The position numbers and the translations under genes are program-made. From Pedosphaera parvula Ellin514 (lineage in GTDB: Bacteria > Verrucomicrobiota > Verrucomicrobiia > Limisphaerales > Pedosphaeraceae), in the NCBI RefSeq assembly GCF_000172555.1, contig NZ_ABOX02000006.1, positions 62,001-126,000 on the forward strand: DNA of 64,000 bases, read 5' to 3'. The notes beneath the pieces were generated by a model. That model had not been told where the DNA came from. It did no database searches and saw nothing but the letters and a program-made list of their open reading frames with translations. Position 1 is the stretch's first letter; the number at the start of each line of letters is the position of its first letter. Below, in pieces: positions 42,190 to 52,082 of the stretch.

Positions 42190-43617
42190 TCATGCAGACC
42201 CCACCAGATTCTTCAAATCCGCCCGCACCGTCTGGTAAGTGGTCGAATACGACAGCACTTTCGGATCAGGCTTGATACCCCAGCGTTCACACGCCGCTTT
42301 GTAAACCTCCGGCCACCAGTTGCGATGCTGCGTCAATCCCTGCTTCTTCCACGATTCCCAGTTCATCAACACCCGCGACCAACATTCATCCCCGTAATGA
42401 ACCGCCTCGGAAGCATTCTTGAAATCCTTCACATACCAGTCGCGACCAATCCGCGCGTGGAGCACTTCATCCGCCCAATCGTAATCTTGAAACAATCCTG
42501 ACAGCGGATTTTGCGAGGCCAGTCCCACCTCCCATTCAAACCGCTTGCCCGTCTTCGGCATCAACCCCTGCTCAATAAAGTAAAGCACCGCATGACGTTC
42601 AATCGGTTTCAATTGTGTATTCAACGCCAGCGACCAGGTGTAATTCACCATCACTCGCTTCGGCCACTCAATACCCAGATTCGCAAAGCCCACCTCGCCC
42701 ATCATTGCATGACGCGCCTCATCCCAAAGCTGCCGCGTCATGTCGCGATAATAGTCCCACGGCTTATCCTCCGTTTCCGCAATGATGCTCGCCATCATCT
42801 CCGGCACATCAATCTCCCGCAGTCGTTTGTAAAACATCATCAATGTTTTTGGCGCGGGCGGGTATTGCTCGTCGTAAAGAAATACCTCGGCATTCACCCC
42901 CATGTTATAGGGATCAGGAAACCGTTCGTCGCGCTTGGGATGGCCGTCATACTTATAGGGTTTGGCGGAATAAAAACGTCCGGTCGGCACATCTTCGGAA
43001 AGCTGTCCAGTTCCATCCAGTTTCCCAGCCGCTTCCAGGCATTCTTCCAACATCTCCAGCCATGATTTGGCCCGCTCACGGCACTTCGCATCCACCAGGC
43101 TCTCGATCGCTTGCCGGCCATACTTCTCCATCTCCTCCACTTCCAGCAGCGCGAATCGGCAGATGCGCACACTCGGATGATCCGCCAGTTGATTGGTATC
43201 CTGCAAATGCTGCTCCAACGCAGCTTTCAGCGCCGGCACCGCTTTTTCATAGAGCCCCAGCAGCAATTCCTCAGTCGTCGGGCTACAAAGAATTTCATCG
43301 AAAAAGATTTCCAGATTCGCGCCCGGAATTGCCTCCAAACCCAGCGGTGGTTCGCGCATTTCGCCCACCCGCTTGCGCAAGGCCGAGACATGCTCGGCGC
43401 AATAATGCGAGTGCAGGCTGAAACCCATCTTCAACTCATAAATCGGTTCCGCGGTGAGGCGGGCCGTGAAAATCTCATGCAAACGTTTGTAGGCGTAGTG
43501 ATAACGTTTTAACCGGGTGACGCATGCCTCCACGGACAACCCCGGTTTCATGGCCTCCGGCATCGAGCAGATTCCGGCCAGGGCGGGCAGATTGCGATAA
43601 GTTTGATAGGCGTTCAT
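42190..43617 (-). CDS. Ferritin-like (DUF455-like) protein
   Basis: 475 residues, almost all helical. Motifs that could bind a di-iron centre occur twice: YELKMGFSLHSHYCAEH near residue 62, LLEVEEMEKYG near 160, then LWDEARHAMMGE near 295 and DEVLHARIGRDWYVKDF near 395. The E..H spacing is that of ferritin-like proteins and resembles DUF455. Function is unknown; tRNA hydroxylase-like or oxidase roles occur in relatives. It stands alone, with no ribosome binding site seen. Confidence 0.65.
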   Translation of the reverse strand: MNAYQTYRNLPALAGICSMPEAMKPGLSVEACVTRLKRYHYAYKRLHEIFTARLTAEPIYELKMGFSLHSHYCAEHVSALRKRVGEMREPPLGLEAIPGANLEIFFDEILCSPTTEELLLGLYEKAVPALKAALEQHLQDTNQLADHPSVRICRFALLEVEEMEKYGRQAIESLVDAKCRERAKSWLEMLEECLEAAGKLDGTGQLSEDVPTGRFYSAKPYKYDGHPKRDERFPDPYNMGVNAEVFLYDEQYPPAPKTLMMFYKRLREIDVPEMMASIIAETEDKPWDYYRDMTRQLWDEARHAMMGEVGFANLGIEWPKRVMVNYTWSLALNTQLKPIERHAVLYFIEQGLMPKTGKRFEWEVGLASQNPLSGLFQDYDWADEVLHARIGRDWYVKDFKNASEAVHYGDECWSRVLMNWESWKKQGLTQHRNWWPEVYKAACERWGIKPDPKVLSYSTTYQTVRADLKNLVGSA

Positions 43618-43801
43618 AGTGGCATCCAGAGCTATCGTTACTTTACTATTTCTGCTAAAAAACTCGACTGGATTCTGTCACCTTTTATTCGTTTTTATCG
43701 TCTTATAAAATAAAACGAGGCTTGAATTTGGGGTAGGCGACTTTAATATGACCCTGAGTCGGCAAAGCCATTAAAACTATTTACCGACCACCAACACCAT
43801 C

Positions 43802-44566
43802 ATGGCTACGAACCAGGCGACATGGAACACGTTTGAGGACCTGAAAAAGGCAGCGGAAAGCGGGGATGCCGCCTCTCAATGCTATTTGGGTATCTGTTAT
43901 CAAACCGGCCAGGGCACTCAGCAGGATTATGTCGAAGCCGTGAAATGGCTGCGCCGTGCCGCCGAACAGGAAGATTCCGCCGCCCAATGCTATCTGGGTG
44001 TTTGCTACCAGGCTGGTTTGGGCGTGCCTCAGGAACTGGGCCAAGCCACCCGCTGGTTCCGCGAAGCAGCCGAGCAGGGCGACCCTGCTGCTCAATTCAA
44101 TTTGGGTGTGTGTTACGAGACCGGGCAGGGCGTACCCCAAAACTATGCCGAAGCTTTCAAGTGGTATCACGCCGCTGCCGAACGCGGTGAACCTCAGGCC
44201 CAATTCAATCTGGGTGTTTTCTACGAAAGCGGCCAGGTAGTGCCTCAGGACTACGAGGAAGCAGTCAAATGGTATCTCGCTTCAGCCGAGCAGGAAACCG
44301 CCCCTGCGCAATGTAATCTGGGTCTCTGCTATCAAACCGGTCGCGGCGTGGAAAAGAACGAAGCCATGGCCGTGAAGTGGTTCTGCAAAGCTGCGCGCCA
44401 GGGTGACAAGACTGCCCAACATAACCTGGGCCTTTACTACGCCACCTTGGAAGAAGCCCGCGCTGCCATGAAGGTCGCTGCCGCAGCCGAAGCCGAAGCC
44501 AAAGCTATTGAGGAAGCCACCGCGAAGGCTGCGGAAGAAGCCGGTGCTTCTGTGGAGACTGACTAA
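43802..44566 (+). CDS. SEL1-like repeat protein
   Basis: 254 residues made of about six SEL1 repeats of 36 residues, each with the form AAxCYLGVCYQxGxGVPQxxxxAxxW (for example DAASQCYLGICYQTGQG and DPAAQFNLGVCYETGQG), followed by an alanine/glutamate-rich helix (AAAAEAEAKAIEEATAKAAEEAG). SEL1 proteins act as binding scaffolds in signalling or assembly. No signal peptide, so cytoplasmic. Confidence 0.9.
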   Translation: MATNQATWNTFEDLKKAAESGDAASQCYLGICYQTGQGTQQDYVEAVKWLRRAAEQEDSAAQCYLGVCYQAGLGVPQELGQATRWFREAAEQGDPAAQFNLGVCYETGQGVPQNYAEAFKWYHAAAERGEPQAQFNLGVFYESGQVVPQDYEEAVKWYLASAEQETAPAQCNLGLCYQTGRGVEKNEAMAVKWFCKAARQGDKTAQHNLGLYYATLEEARAAMKVAAAAEAEAKAIEEATAKAAEEAGASVETD

Positions 44567-44576
44567 GTTAAAGTTC

Positions 44577-44680
44577 CAACAGATCCTAAAGAGTCCCAAA
44601 GGGACGCCGTCATTAGCCAGGGGCGTGAGCCCCTGGAAAGGTGCAAATAAAATCAGCCCCAACGGGGCGGCAGTACCTCC
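44577..44680. repeat. REP-like hairpins without transposase
   Basis: Three small palindromes in a row: GTCCCAAAGGGAC, CCAGGGGCGTGAGCCCCTGG and GCCCCAACGGGGC. The last is the same core as in the REP elements at 0.25, 50.6 and 51.27 kb. Confidence 0.65.
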
Positions 44681-44706
44681 GATCTAATCCGCACGCCCCA
44701 ACACAA

Positions 44707-45510
44707 TCACGCACTCAATCCTTTTTTCTTTTTCACCCTCTGCTTGAGGTGATCAATTCTCGACCGCACTTGGCTCTTAAATTTGGTCCTCAATTGCGAA
44801 ATCCTGTGCGGTGTCATCTCCCGCTTCAACACATACCGAACGTGCGGCACCGGCGTGCGGGAAATATCCTCCGGCGTCGTATTTTTCGCGTGCACTCCGG
44901 GTGCCAGTTCAATCTCCGCCTTGCGAAACAAATGCTGCACAAAAGCTGAGCAATACATCGAACTCTCGCGCGCCAATGGATTCCTCTCGGCGCGCATCTT
45001 CGCATCACGCAGCGCAATCATGGTGCCGAACAATTCCCGCACGGAATAACGCGCCCGGTTCGCCACCAAATCCAGCGCCTCGCAGAGCAGGGTGGATACT
45101 TGTTTCTCCGAAAGCCCGAAATCCAGGACTGCCAGCGTGCTGTACAGATCCTCATCATGATATTTGGTGGCGCGATTTTCCTGCACCCCAAGTTGGATAT
45201 GCTTCCGATGCACCTGCAAATCCGACTCAATCACCCAGTGATGCCCATCATGCCGCTTGCCTTGGAACAAAAAGGCGTGCGACCATGAACCCCATGCCTT
45301 GGCCGCATCCACGTGCCGCTCCGCCCGGGCAATCGCCTTATCAATCAACGTGATTCCACCGGAGAGCCCGATGCGTCCCGGACTGGCGTAAAGCTCAAGA
45401 AATTCTCGATTGGTCATGCCCGTCACCTCCACCGTGCGGATGGGGATTTGACCAGAAGAAATACCTTGGGAAAGTTGCGGAACGGATTCAATTGGGCTGA
45501 CGTCTTCCAT
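44707..45510 (-). CDS. Permuted NlpC/P60 (YiiX-like) superfamily protein
   Basis: 267 residues from ATG 45510. Early motif WGSWSHAFLFQGKR with a His and later SSMYCSAFVQHLF with a Cys, in the reversed order typical of circularly permuted papain-like NlpC/P60 proteins (YiiX/LRAT-like). These cleave amide or acyl bonds in cell wall peptides or lipids; the substrate here is unknown. The C-terminus is basic (RIDHLKQRVKKKKG). It is next to, but probably separate from, the TPM/LemA operon. Confidence 0.65.
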   Translation of the reverse strand: MEDVSPIESVPQLSQGISSGQIPIRTVEVTGMTNREFLELYASPGRIGLSGGITLIDKAIARAERHVDAAKAWGSWSHAFLFQGKRHDGHHWVIESDLQVHRKHIQLGVQENRATKYHDEDLYSTLAVLDFGLSEKQVSTLLCEALDLVANRARYSVRELFGTMIALRDAKMRAERNPLARESSMYCSAFVQHLFRKAEIELAPGVHAKNTTPEDISRTPVPHVRYVLKREMTPHRISQLRTKFKSQVRSRIDHLKQRVKKKKGLSA

Positions 45511-45576
45511 GAGCAACCCGATTATAGAACCCTTTTTGAAAATCAAAACAAGATTTTACGAACTCTCCCTCGACGC

Positions 45577-46011
45577 CTAATCACGGCCGATCTCATCCGA
45601 AAGCTCATTTTTATCACCGGGCTTGCCGGGAAAGTGCCGTGCGAGCAGTTCACCCGCCTTGTGAACCCCATGCAAAATCCCCTGTGTAAACTCGGACTTC
45701 TTGAAATGACCCGTCATTTCCCTTGCCACCAGTTCCCAAAACTCCTGCCCACACTTTTCGTGCACTGCCTGATCACCAACCACCGCAAATCTTTGAACTC
45801 TCGGCGCGACATAAATCAACACGCCATTTCTCTCTGAGGTTTTGTGCATTTCCAGGGCTGTAAACTGTGCCTGCGCCGCCACGATGGCATCTTCCGGCTC
45901 TTGTCGGCTGACAAAAACCCTGATTTCACCGGACGTCGTCTGTTCCGCCTTCTGAATGGCAGACACAATATGTTTATCATCCAGTTTGCTGATGAAATCC
46001 CTTGCTTTCAT
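45577..46011 (-). CDS. TPM-domain protein (short)
   Basis: 144 residues. The TPM domain is visible: IVSAIQKAEQTTSGEIRVFVSR, then ERNGVLIYVAPRVQRFAVVGDQAVHEKCGQEFW, and a C-terminal GILHGVHKAGELLARHFPG. No signal peptide, unlike the upstream TPM protein. It is the third gene of a LemA-TPM-TPM operon, with 6 nt between it and the preceding gene. The role of such operons is not settled; envelope homeostasis is suspected. Confidence 0.85.
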   Translation of the reverse strand: MKARDFISKLDDKHIVSAIQKAEQTTSGEIRVFVSRQEPEDAIVAAQAQFTALEMHKTSERNGVLIYVAPRVQRFAVVGDQAVHEKCGQEFWELVAREMTGHFKKSEFTQGILHGVHKAGELLARHFPGKPGDKNELSDEIGRD

Positions 46012-46017
46012 AAGATT

Positions 46018-46794
46018 CTACCAACTCCCGCTCGCTCCCCCGCCTCCAGTGGATCCGCCACCTCCCGAGAAACCTCCGCCACCACCACCGCCGCCTCCCC
46101 AACTCCCCCCACCACCGCCTGATGTCCAACCCCCGCCACCCCAACCGCCAAAGCCGCCACTGCCCATGGTCCAGCCTGAATACCCCCGCCTTCTCGGCCC
46201 GCGGAAGAAGAAGGAAAGAATGAAAAACCCCACGATTACCAGGAAAATGATGCCCCCGAGGCTGTGGCTGCCGTTCTGTCCGGTTTGATCTGCGACCGTT
46301 CCACCAGTCCCTTTATATTCACCCTTTGCGGCCGCCATCATCGCGGCCACTCCTGCCGTCATTCCGCCATCCCAATCATTCTGTTTCAGATGCGGTGCAA
46401 TTTCATCCTGCACGATGCGCTTGCAAATGGCATCCGGCATCGCCCCCTCAAGTCCATAGCCGGTTGCAATCCGCATTTTGTGCTCTTGCACGAAAACAAA
46501 GAGAACCGCCCCGTTATTCTTGTCTTTCAACCCCGGCTTCCACTCCCTAAATACCCGCACCGTATAATCCTCAATGGACGAATCCGTCTCCATTTTCGGA
46601 TAGATCGCCACCAAAAGCTGGCTCGAAGTCTGCCGCTCAAAATCCTCCAATTGCTGGTTCAAACGTTGGGCCGTGCCCGCCGAGACCACATGTGCATAAT
46701 CGTTGAAATAAAGTTTCGGTGCGGGCGGGATGACCTCCGCAGCCGAGAGGCAAAAACACCAGATCAGCCCGAGGATAAAACACAGTTGCTTCAC
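46018..46794 (-). CDS. TPM-domain membrane protein (YgcG-like)
   Basis: 258 residues: signal peptide (QLCFILGLIWCFCLSAAEV), a periplasmic TPM domain (FNDYAHVVSAGTAQRLNQQLEDFERQTSSQLLVAIYP; GLKDKNNGAVLFVFVQEHKMRIATGYGLEGAMPDAICKRI), one membrane span (LGGIIFLVIVGFFILSFFF) and a glycine/serine-rich tail ending SGGGGSTGGGGASGSW. This is the standard YgcG architecture. It lies 6 nt after lemA, so the two are co-expressed. Confidence 0.9.
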   Translation of the reverse strand: MKQLCFILGLIWCFCLSAAEVIPPAPKLYFNDYAHVVSAGTAQRLNQQLEDFERQTSSQLLVAIYPKMETDSSIEDYTVRVFREWKPGLKDKNNGAVLFVFVQEHKMRIATGYGLEGAMPDAICKRIVQDEIAPHLKQNDWDGGMTAGVAAMMAAAKGEYKGTGGTVADQTGQNGSHSLGGIIFLVIVGFFILSFFFRGPRRRGYSGWTMGSGGFGGWGGGGWTSGGGGGSWGGGGGGGGGFSGGGGSTGGGGASGSW

Positions 46795-46800
46795 AGATTG

Positions 46801-47451
46801 CTACCTGGTTGCCGGAGCGGACGTGGCCGGCGGATTCCCGAAATTAAACTCCACTTTGGGCGGCGCTTCAGCACCCGCCGTGGCTTGGAAGTAAGGTTTT
46901 TCCTTGAATCCCAAAAAACCCGCATACAAAACCGTGGGAAACGCCTTCAATCTCGTATTATAGGCTGCAACAGCTTCGTTGAAATCTCTCCTGGCCACCG
47001 CAATCCGATTTTCCGTCCCTTCGAGTTGCGCCTGTAAGTCACGAAAGTTTGTGTTTGCCTTCAACTCCGGATAGCGCTCTGACACCACCAATAATCGAGA
47101 CAGGGCTCCACCCAGTTGATTCTGCGCCTGCTGATATTTTGCGAGTTGTTGAGGATCAGTCGGTGCGTTGTTGGGATCAACCTTGACCTGTCCCACCGAT
47201 GCCCGGGCCTGGGTAATTTCAACCAGGGTGGATTTCTCAAAGTTGGCGGCTCCCGCCACTGTATTGACCAGATTGGGCACCAGATCAGCCCGCCGTTGAT
47301 AATCATTCTGCACCTGTGCCCAGGATCTGTTCACCCCCTGATTCAACGTGTTCAGGCGATTATAACCTCCGGCGCCGGCCATTGCCACAATGATCACGCC
47401 CACAATCACGATCAACAGCACCACCCCACAACCAAGCCCAAGTTTTTTCAT
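46801..47451 (-). CDS. lemA: LemA family protein
   Basis: 216 residues. An N-terminal membrane segment (LGCGVVLLIVIVGVIIVAMAG) precedes the LemA helical bundle (YNRLNTLNQGVNRSWAQVQNDYQRRADLVPNLVNTV; FEKSTLVEITQARASV; RLLVVSERYPELKANTNFRDLQAQLEGTENRIAVARRDFNEAV). It commonly pairs with YgcG-type TPM proteins, as here. Function unknown, probably at the inner membrane facing the periplasm. First gene of the operon. Confidence 0.93.
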   Translation of the reverse strand: MKKLGLGCGVVLLIVIVGVIIVAMAGAGGYNRLNTLNQGVNRSWAQVQNDYQRRADLVPNLVNTVAGAANFEKSTLVEITQARASVGQVKVDPNNAPTDPQQLAKYQQAQNQLGGALSRLLVVSERYPELKANTNFRDLQAQLEGTENRIAVARRDFNEAVAAYNTRLKAFPTVLYAGFLGFKEKPYFQATAGAEAPPKVEFNFGNPPATSAPATR

Positions 47452-47652
47452 AATATCACAATTATCTGACTCTTAGATTAGCACACTCACCGTCCGAGGG
47501 CGAATCAGGAACGCCCGGCGTAAGTGCCTCTTGTTAAATGAGAATGCCCTGATAGGTAGCCTTCACTCACTTGTAAATCATAAACCATCCATGGGTTGCC
47601 CGTGAAGGGGAAACATCGTTTCCAGTGGAGACCTTGAGGGGAAACATCCGCT

Positions 47653-47895
47653 TCTATCAACGATGGGAGCTTTGCCGTCGCCATGGATCCAACTTCCGGT
47701 TGGATCCATGTTCCCTTAACTCTTCATGGGGGCGCAGTCGGCATTTCATTCTTGGATGGCCACGCAGAGCTTCATAAATGGCAGCATTTGGATAGGTTGC
47801 CCAAGGTAATGTATTCAACTCTCTTCTCCTTTAATAACACGGGCAATAACTCGGATGTTCAGTGGCTGCAGTCGAAGACATCGGCTCTCAGATAA
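47653..47895 (+). pseudogene. C-terminal fragment of an H-X9-DG prepilin-like protein
   Basis: About 80 codons (NDGSFAVAMDPTSGW; LHGGAVGISFLDGHAELHKW; NSDVQWLQSKT) matching the C-terminus of the intact protein at 48380-49255. The N-terminal prepilin part is absent. It is a partial duplicate. The following 47896-48379 has no credible gene. Confidence 0.75.
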
Positions 47896-48379
47896 CCATT
47901 AAATTGTTTTTTCCCTTCCTCTTTAGAAAGCCATCCCCGTTAGGTGGCTCGGTGATACCATTTGCAGGCAGGAGATGTTGTTCTGCGCTTTCCCCGCGTG
48001 AAGCTGTGCCAGACTCCTGATGAAACGTCCAAACCGCAGGGGGATTTTAACTGGAGAGAAAACAAAGGCATCCGAAGCTGCGTGCAATCATTTCCTTTAA
48101 TCAAAAGCCTCCCGGCTCGCAGTTATGTTTTAAATCAATTTTCCCATCAGGCACTCTCCGATTCGGCGCGATCTCAGGTTGCTTTACTGGGTGACGTTAC
48201 TACTTGTAAAAAGTTAGTGACTCTGAGTTACATTTGAGCGAGCTGAAATACCGGGCTTAACTGCCGGGCGGAGTTACCCATGTGCATGCAAAAGCACAGT
48301 TGACTACGTAAGAGAAACAATTAATATTCGACGCATAGCCATTAGTTCTGTAAAACACTCAGCGCCCAATTTAACTCGT

Positions 48380-49255
48380 ATGCGCAACTCAAATCTAAAA
48401 CCCACTGTGCGTCTCCGCTCCACCCCTGGAAGGGGCGCGTTTACCCTGATTGAACTCCTGGTGGTGATCGCTATCATCGCCATTCTTGCCGGACTCCTGT
48501 TGCCCGCCCTGGCCAGGGCCAAGATGAAGGCGCAGACCATCTCCTGTACCAGCAACAACAAGCAGTTGATTCTCGCCTTCAAGATGTACGCCGATGAGAA
48601 CAACGGTACTTATATTGTTAATCAGGATGATTCTTCTGGCGGCTGGATTTATGGATCGATGAATTATGCTAATGGGACGCCCAATGGTGCTGATACCAAT
48701 ACAGCCTATCTGACAGACGTTACTCAGGGTGCCAGGTTGGCTCCTTACACAGGCAAAAACTCTGGAATTTATAAATGCCCCGCTGATCGGAGTACGCAAT
48801 TCTCCGGCCTCAAAGGAGCCTTGCGTGTTCGCAGCGTTTCGATGAACCAGGCCGTAGGTCCCAATACAAATGGTAATATCATAAACCCAAATCGAGGCGG
48901 TTGGCTCCCTCAATCTGCTGGATGGAATGTTTACGAGAAAGAATCCAAGGTCACCAGGCCTTCCGAGCTTTTCGTTTTCATTGATGAACATCCGGATTTT
49001 ATCAATGATGGTGGTTTTGCTGTTGCAATGGATCCTGCTTCAGGGTGGATAGACGTCCCGTCACTCGTTCATGGCGGTGCAGTTGGTCTATCCTTCGTTG
49101 ATGGACATGCAGAGGTTCATAAGTGGCGGTATCTGGATCATTTGCCCAGGGTAATCTACTCCAGCCCCGGGGCTGGCTTTAATAACGGTCCGGTTTCTCC
49201 TTATAGTTTTAACCCGGACGTGCAATGGTTGCAAGCCCACACATCTTTTAAATAA
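48380..49255 (+). CDS. Type II secretion/prepilin-like protein with H-X9-DG C-terminus
   Basis: 291 residues. The N-terminus has a prepilin cleavage motif, [30 protein letters not shown], where a prepilin peptidase cuts after the glycine. A beta-rich domain ends in [19 protein letters not shown], the H-X9-DG motif common in Planctomycetes and Verrucomicrobia, where this family is greatly expanded. The function is unknown; probably a pseudopilin-like surface protein. A terminator follows. Confidence 0.9.
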   Translation: MRNSNLKPTVRLRSTPGRGAFTLIELLVVIAIIAILAGLLLPALARAKMKAQTISCTSNNKQLILAFKMYADENNGTYIVNQDDSSGGWIYGSMNYANGTPNGADTNTAYLTDVTQGARLAPYTGKNSGIYKCPADRSTQFSGLKGALRVRSVSMNQAVGPNTNGNIINPNRGGWLPQSAGWNVYEKESKVTRPSELFVFIDEHPDFINDGGFAVAMDPASGWIDVPSLVHGGAVGLSFVDGHAEVHKWRYLDHLPRVIYSSPGAGFNNGPVSPYSFNPDVQWLQAHTSFK

Positions 49256-49290
49256 CGCCAATTCGTTCAAAATTGTTATCCCTGAATTCT

Positions 49291-49322
49291 GCGCCCCTGC
49301 TTTCATTGCAGGGGCGTTTTTC
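49291..49322 (+). terminator. Rho-independent terminator
   Basis: CGCCCCTGC (49292-49300) pairs with GCAGGGGCG (49308-49316) across a 7-nt loop and is followed by TTTTTC. It ends the prepilin-like gene and insulates tgt. Confidence 0.85.
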
Positions 49323-49424
49323 ATTGGGGCATGCTAGTGTGGGGCGGATGTCGCCTGCTCCCGTCCCCTGCGTGATTGAACTTTCGCTCCGAAAAAAATC
49401 ATGTTCAAACCACCTCTTTCCTGA

Positions 49425-50585
<1,161 letters not shown>

Positions 50586-50599
50586 TTTTCAGTCCAAAT

Positions 50600-51290
50600 T
50601 TTCCCAGCCCCAACGGGGCGCTCCATACCAGCCTGGGGTGAAACCCCAGGAAAGGGCCCACCCCAAACAGCTAAGCCCTGAAAGGGCGCCCGAAACGTCC
50701 CCTCTGGACTGGCAAAATTCAAACCATTGCCTTAAATCATGACCATGCCGCAATCCCTGAGCCTGGTCATCATTCACATCATTTTTAGCACAAAGGAACG
50801 CTACGCTTTCCTTGATATTGATACCCGCCCCACACTCCATGCCTATCTCTCCACCGTCGCGCGCAATGTTGATTGCGAGTGCCATCGGGTGGGGGGGCGT
50901 GGCCGATCATGTGCATCTGGCCATTCGCCTGTCACGGAATATTACCATTGCAGAACTGGTGAAAAAATTGAAAACCTCCTCATCGCAGTGGTTGAAAACA
51001 CAGTCTCCAAGCCTGGCGACATTCGCATGGCAAACCGGTTATGGTTGTTTCTCGGTCGGTCCGACCGATCTGGATGCTTTATGTGCCTATATTGATCAAC
51101 AGGAAAAGCATCATGCCACGCGCTCCTTTCAGGAGGAATTCAGAATGTTTTTGAAAAAATATGGCGTCGAGTATGACGAGGCCTATGTATGGGATTAGAG
51201 CGCCCCTTTAGGGCTTTGATGTTTTGTTGATGATTTCCTGGGGTTTCACCCCAGGCTGGTATGGAACGCCCCGTTGGGGCTGAAAAGCGG
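50600..51290. mobile_element. REP-flanked transposase element
   Basis: Inverted copies of a double hairpin flank the transposase: CCCCAACGGGG plus CCTGGGGTGAAACCCCAGG at about 50610-50653 and their complements at about 51236-51285. Inner CCTGAAAGGG / CCTTTAGGG arms lie at about 50677 and 51207. This is the usual layout of REP-associated (RAYT) elements. Confidence 0.75.
50739..51198 (+). pseudogene. REP-associated Y1 transposase with one frameshift
   Basis: Two overlapping frames make one roughly 150-residue protein. The first runs from ATG 50739 (MTMPQSLSLVIIHIIFSTKERY) to CHRVGG; the second continues VADHVHLAIRLSRNITIAELVKKLK to the end at 51198. The break is in a G7 run at about 50891-50897; one G less would restore the frame. 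HUH motif DHVHL and the likely catalytic Tyr in AYIDQQEKHH are intact. Such enzymes move or multiply REP sequences. It might be dead, a sequencing error, or expressed by slippage at the G-run. Confidence 0.8.
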
Positions 51291-51381
51291 CCTCCAATAG
51301 TTATTGGATATGCCAGTCTCATGAGGGGGCCGACTTTTGATTTTCTTTTTCTTCAACCCCAACAGAAATGGCCACTAAATC

Positions 51382-52005
51382 CTACTTCTGCAGATATTTT
51401 ACCACCGCATCTGTGCGGGAATGGACGTGGAGTTTGTTGTAAATGCTGTTCAGGTGCTTGCGAACGGTATCAATGCTGATGGAAAGACGATCCGCAATTT
51501 CCTTGTAAAGATAGCCTTGGGCCAGGTGATGCAACACCTCCTCCTCCCGCTTGGAAAGGCTCGCGATCTCGTTCGGCGCTGGAACTTGATGAAAGTACTG
51601 GACCACTTTGCGGGCAATGTGGCTGGACATCGGCGAACCTCCATCATACACCTGCTTGATGGCCTGGCTTAACTCACCCCGCGAGGTCCGTTTCAGCAGG
51701 TAACCGCAGGCGCCTGCCGCGAGTGATTGGAAGATTTTTTCCGTGTCCTCATAGACCGTGAGCATGACAACCAGCAATCCGGGCATGGTGGCCTTCAATT
51801 TCCGCACACATTCAATGCCGCTCATCGCGGGCAGATTGATATCCATCAGCAGAACGTTGGGCTCATCCATCGGAACTCCCACCATCGCCGCCTCGGCCGT
51901 CCGGTATTGGCTCACACAACGAAAACCTTCCTCTTGATTCAACAGAAAGACGAAGCTTTCACGTATTTCATCATCATCATCTACAACTGCAATAGTGATA
52001 GCCAT
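51382..52005 (-). CDS. NarL/LuxR-family response regulator
   Basis: 207 residues from ATG 52005 (longer start at 52047). The receiver domain has the acidic cluster AVVDDDDEIR, the phosphorylated D55 in LLMDINLPAMSG, a Thr in VVMLTVYED and K in YLLKRTSRGE. The C-terminal LuxR-type helix-turn-helix is SLSKREEEVLHHLAQGYLYKEIADRLSISIDTVRKHLNSIYNKLHVHSRTDAV. It pairs with the histidine kinase 77 nt upstream on the same strand. Targets may be the hydrolase genes beyond it. Confidence 0.93.
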   Translation of the reverse strand: MAITIAVVDDDDEIRESFVFLLNQEEGFRCVSQYRTAEAAMVGVPMDEPNVLLMDINLPAMSGIECVRKLKATMPGLLVVMLTVYEDTEKIFQSLAAGACGYLLKRTSRGELSQAIKQVYDGGSPMSSHIARKVVQYFHQVPAPNEIASLSKREEEVLHHLAQGYLYKEIADRLSISIDTVRKHLNSIYNKLHVHSRTDAVVKYLQK

Positions 52006-52082
52006 CTGTAAGCCTAGTTTCCTACCAATAAACGACTCTGAGCACAATTACCTAAATATGTAATTCGCATTTTAAATGAAAT

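Noticed and set aside
47962-48237. 91-codon frame upstream of the prepilin-like gene
   Set aside because: No ribosome binding site, no motif, unconvincing composition; a riboswitch-like fold was also considered, but no known class signature was seen.
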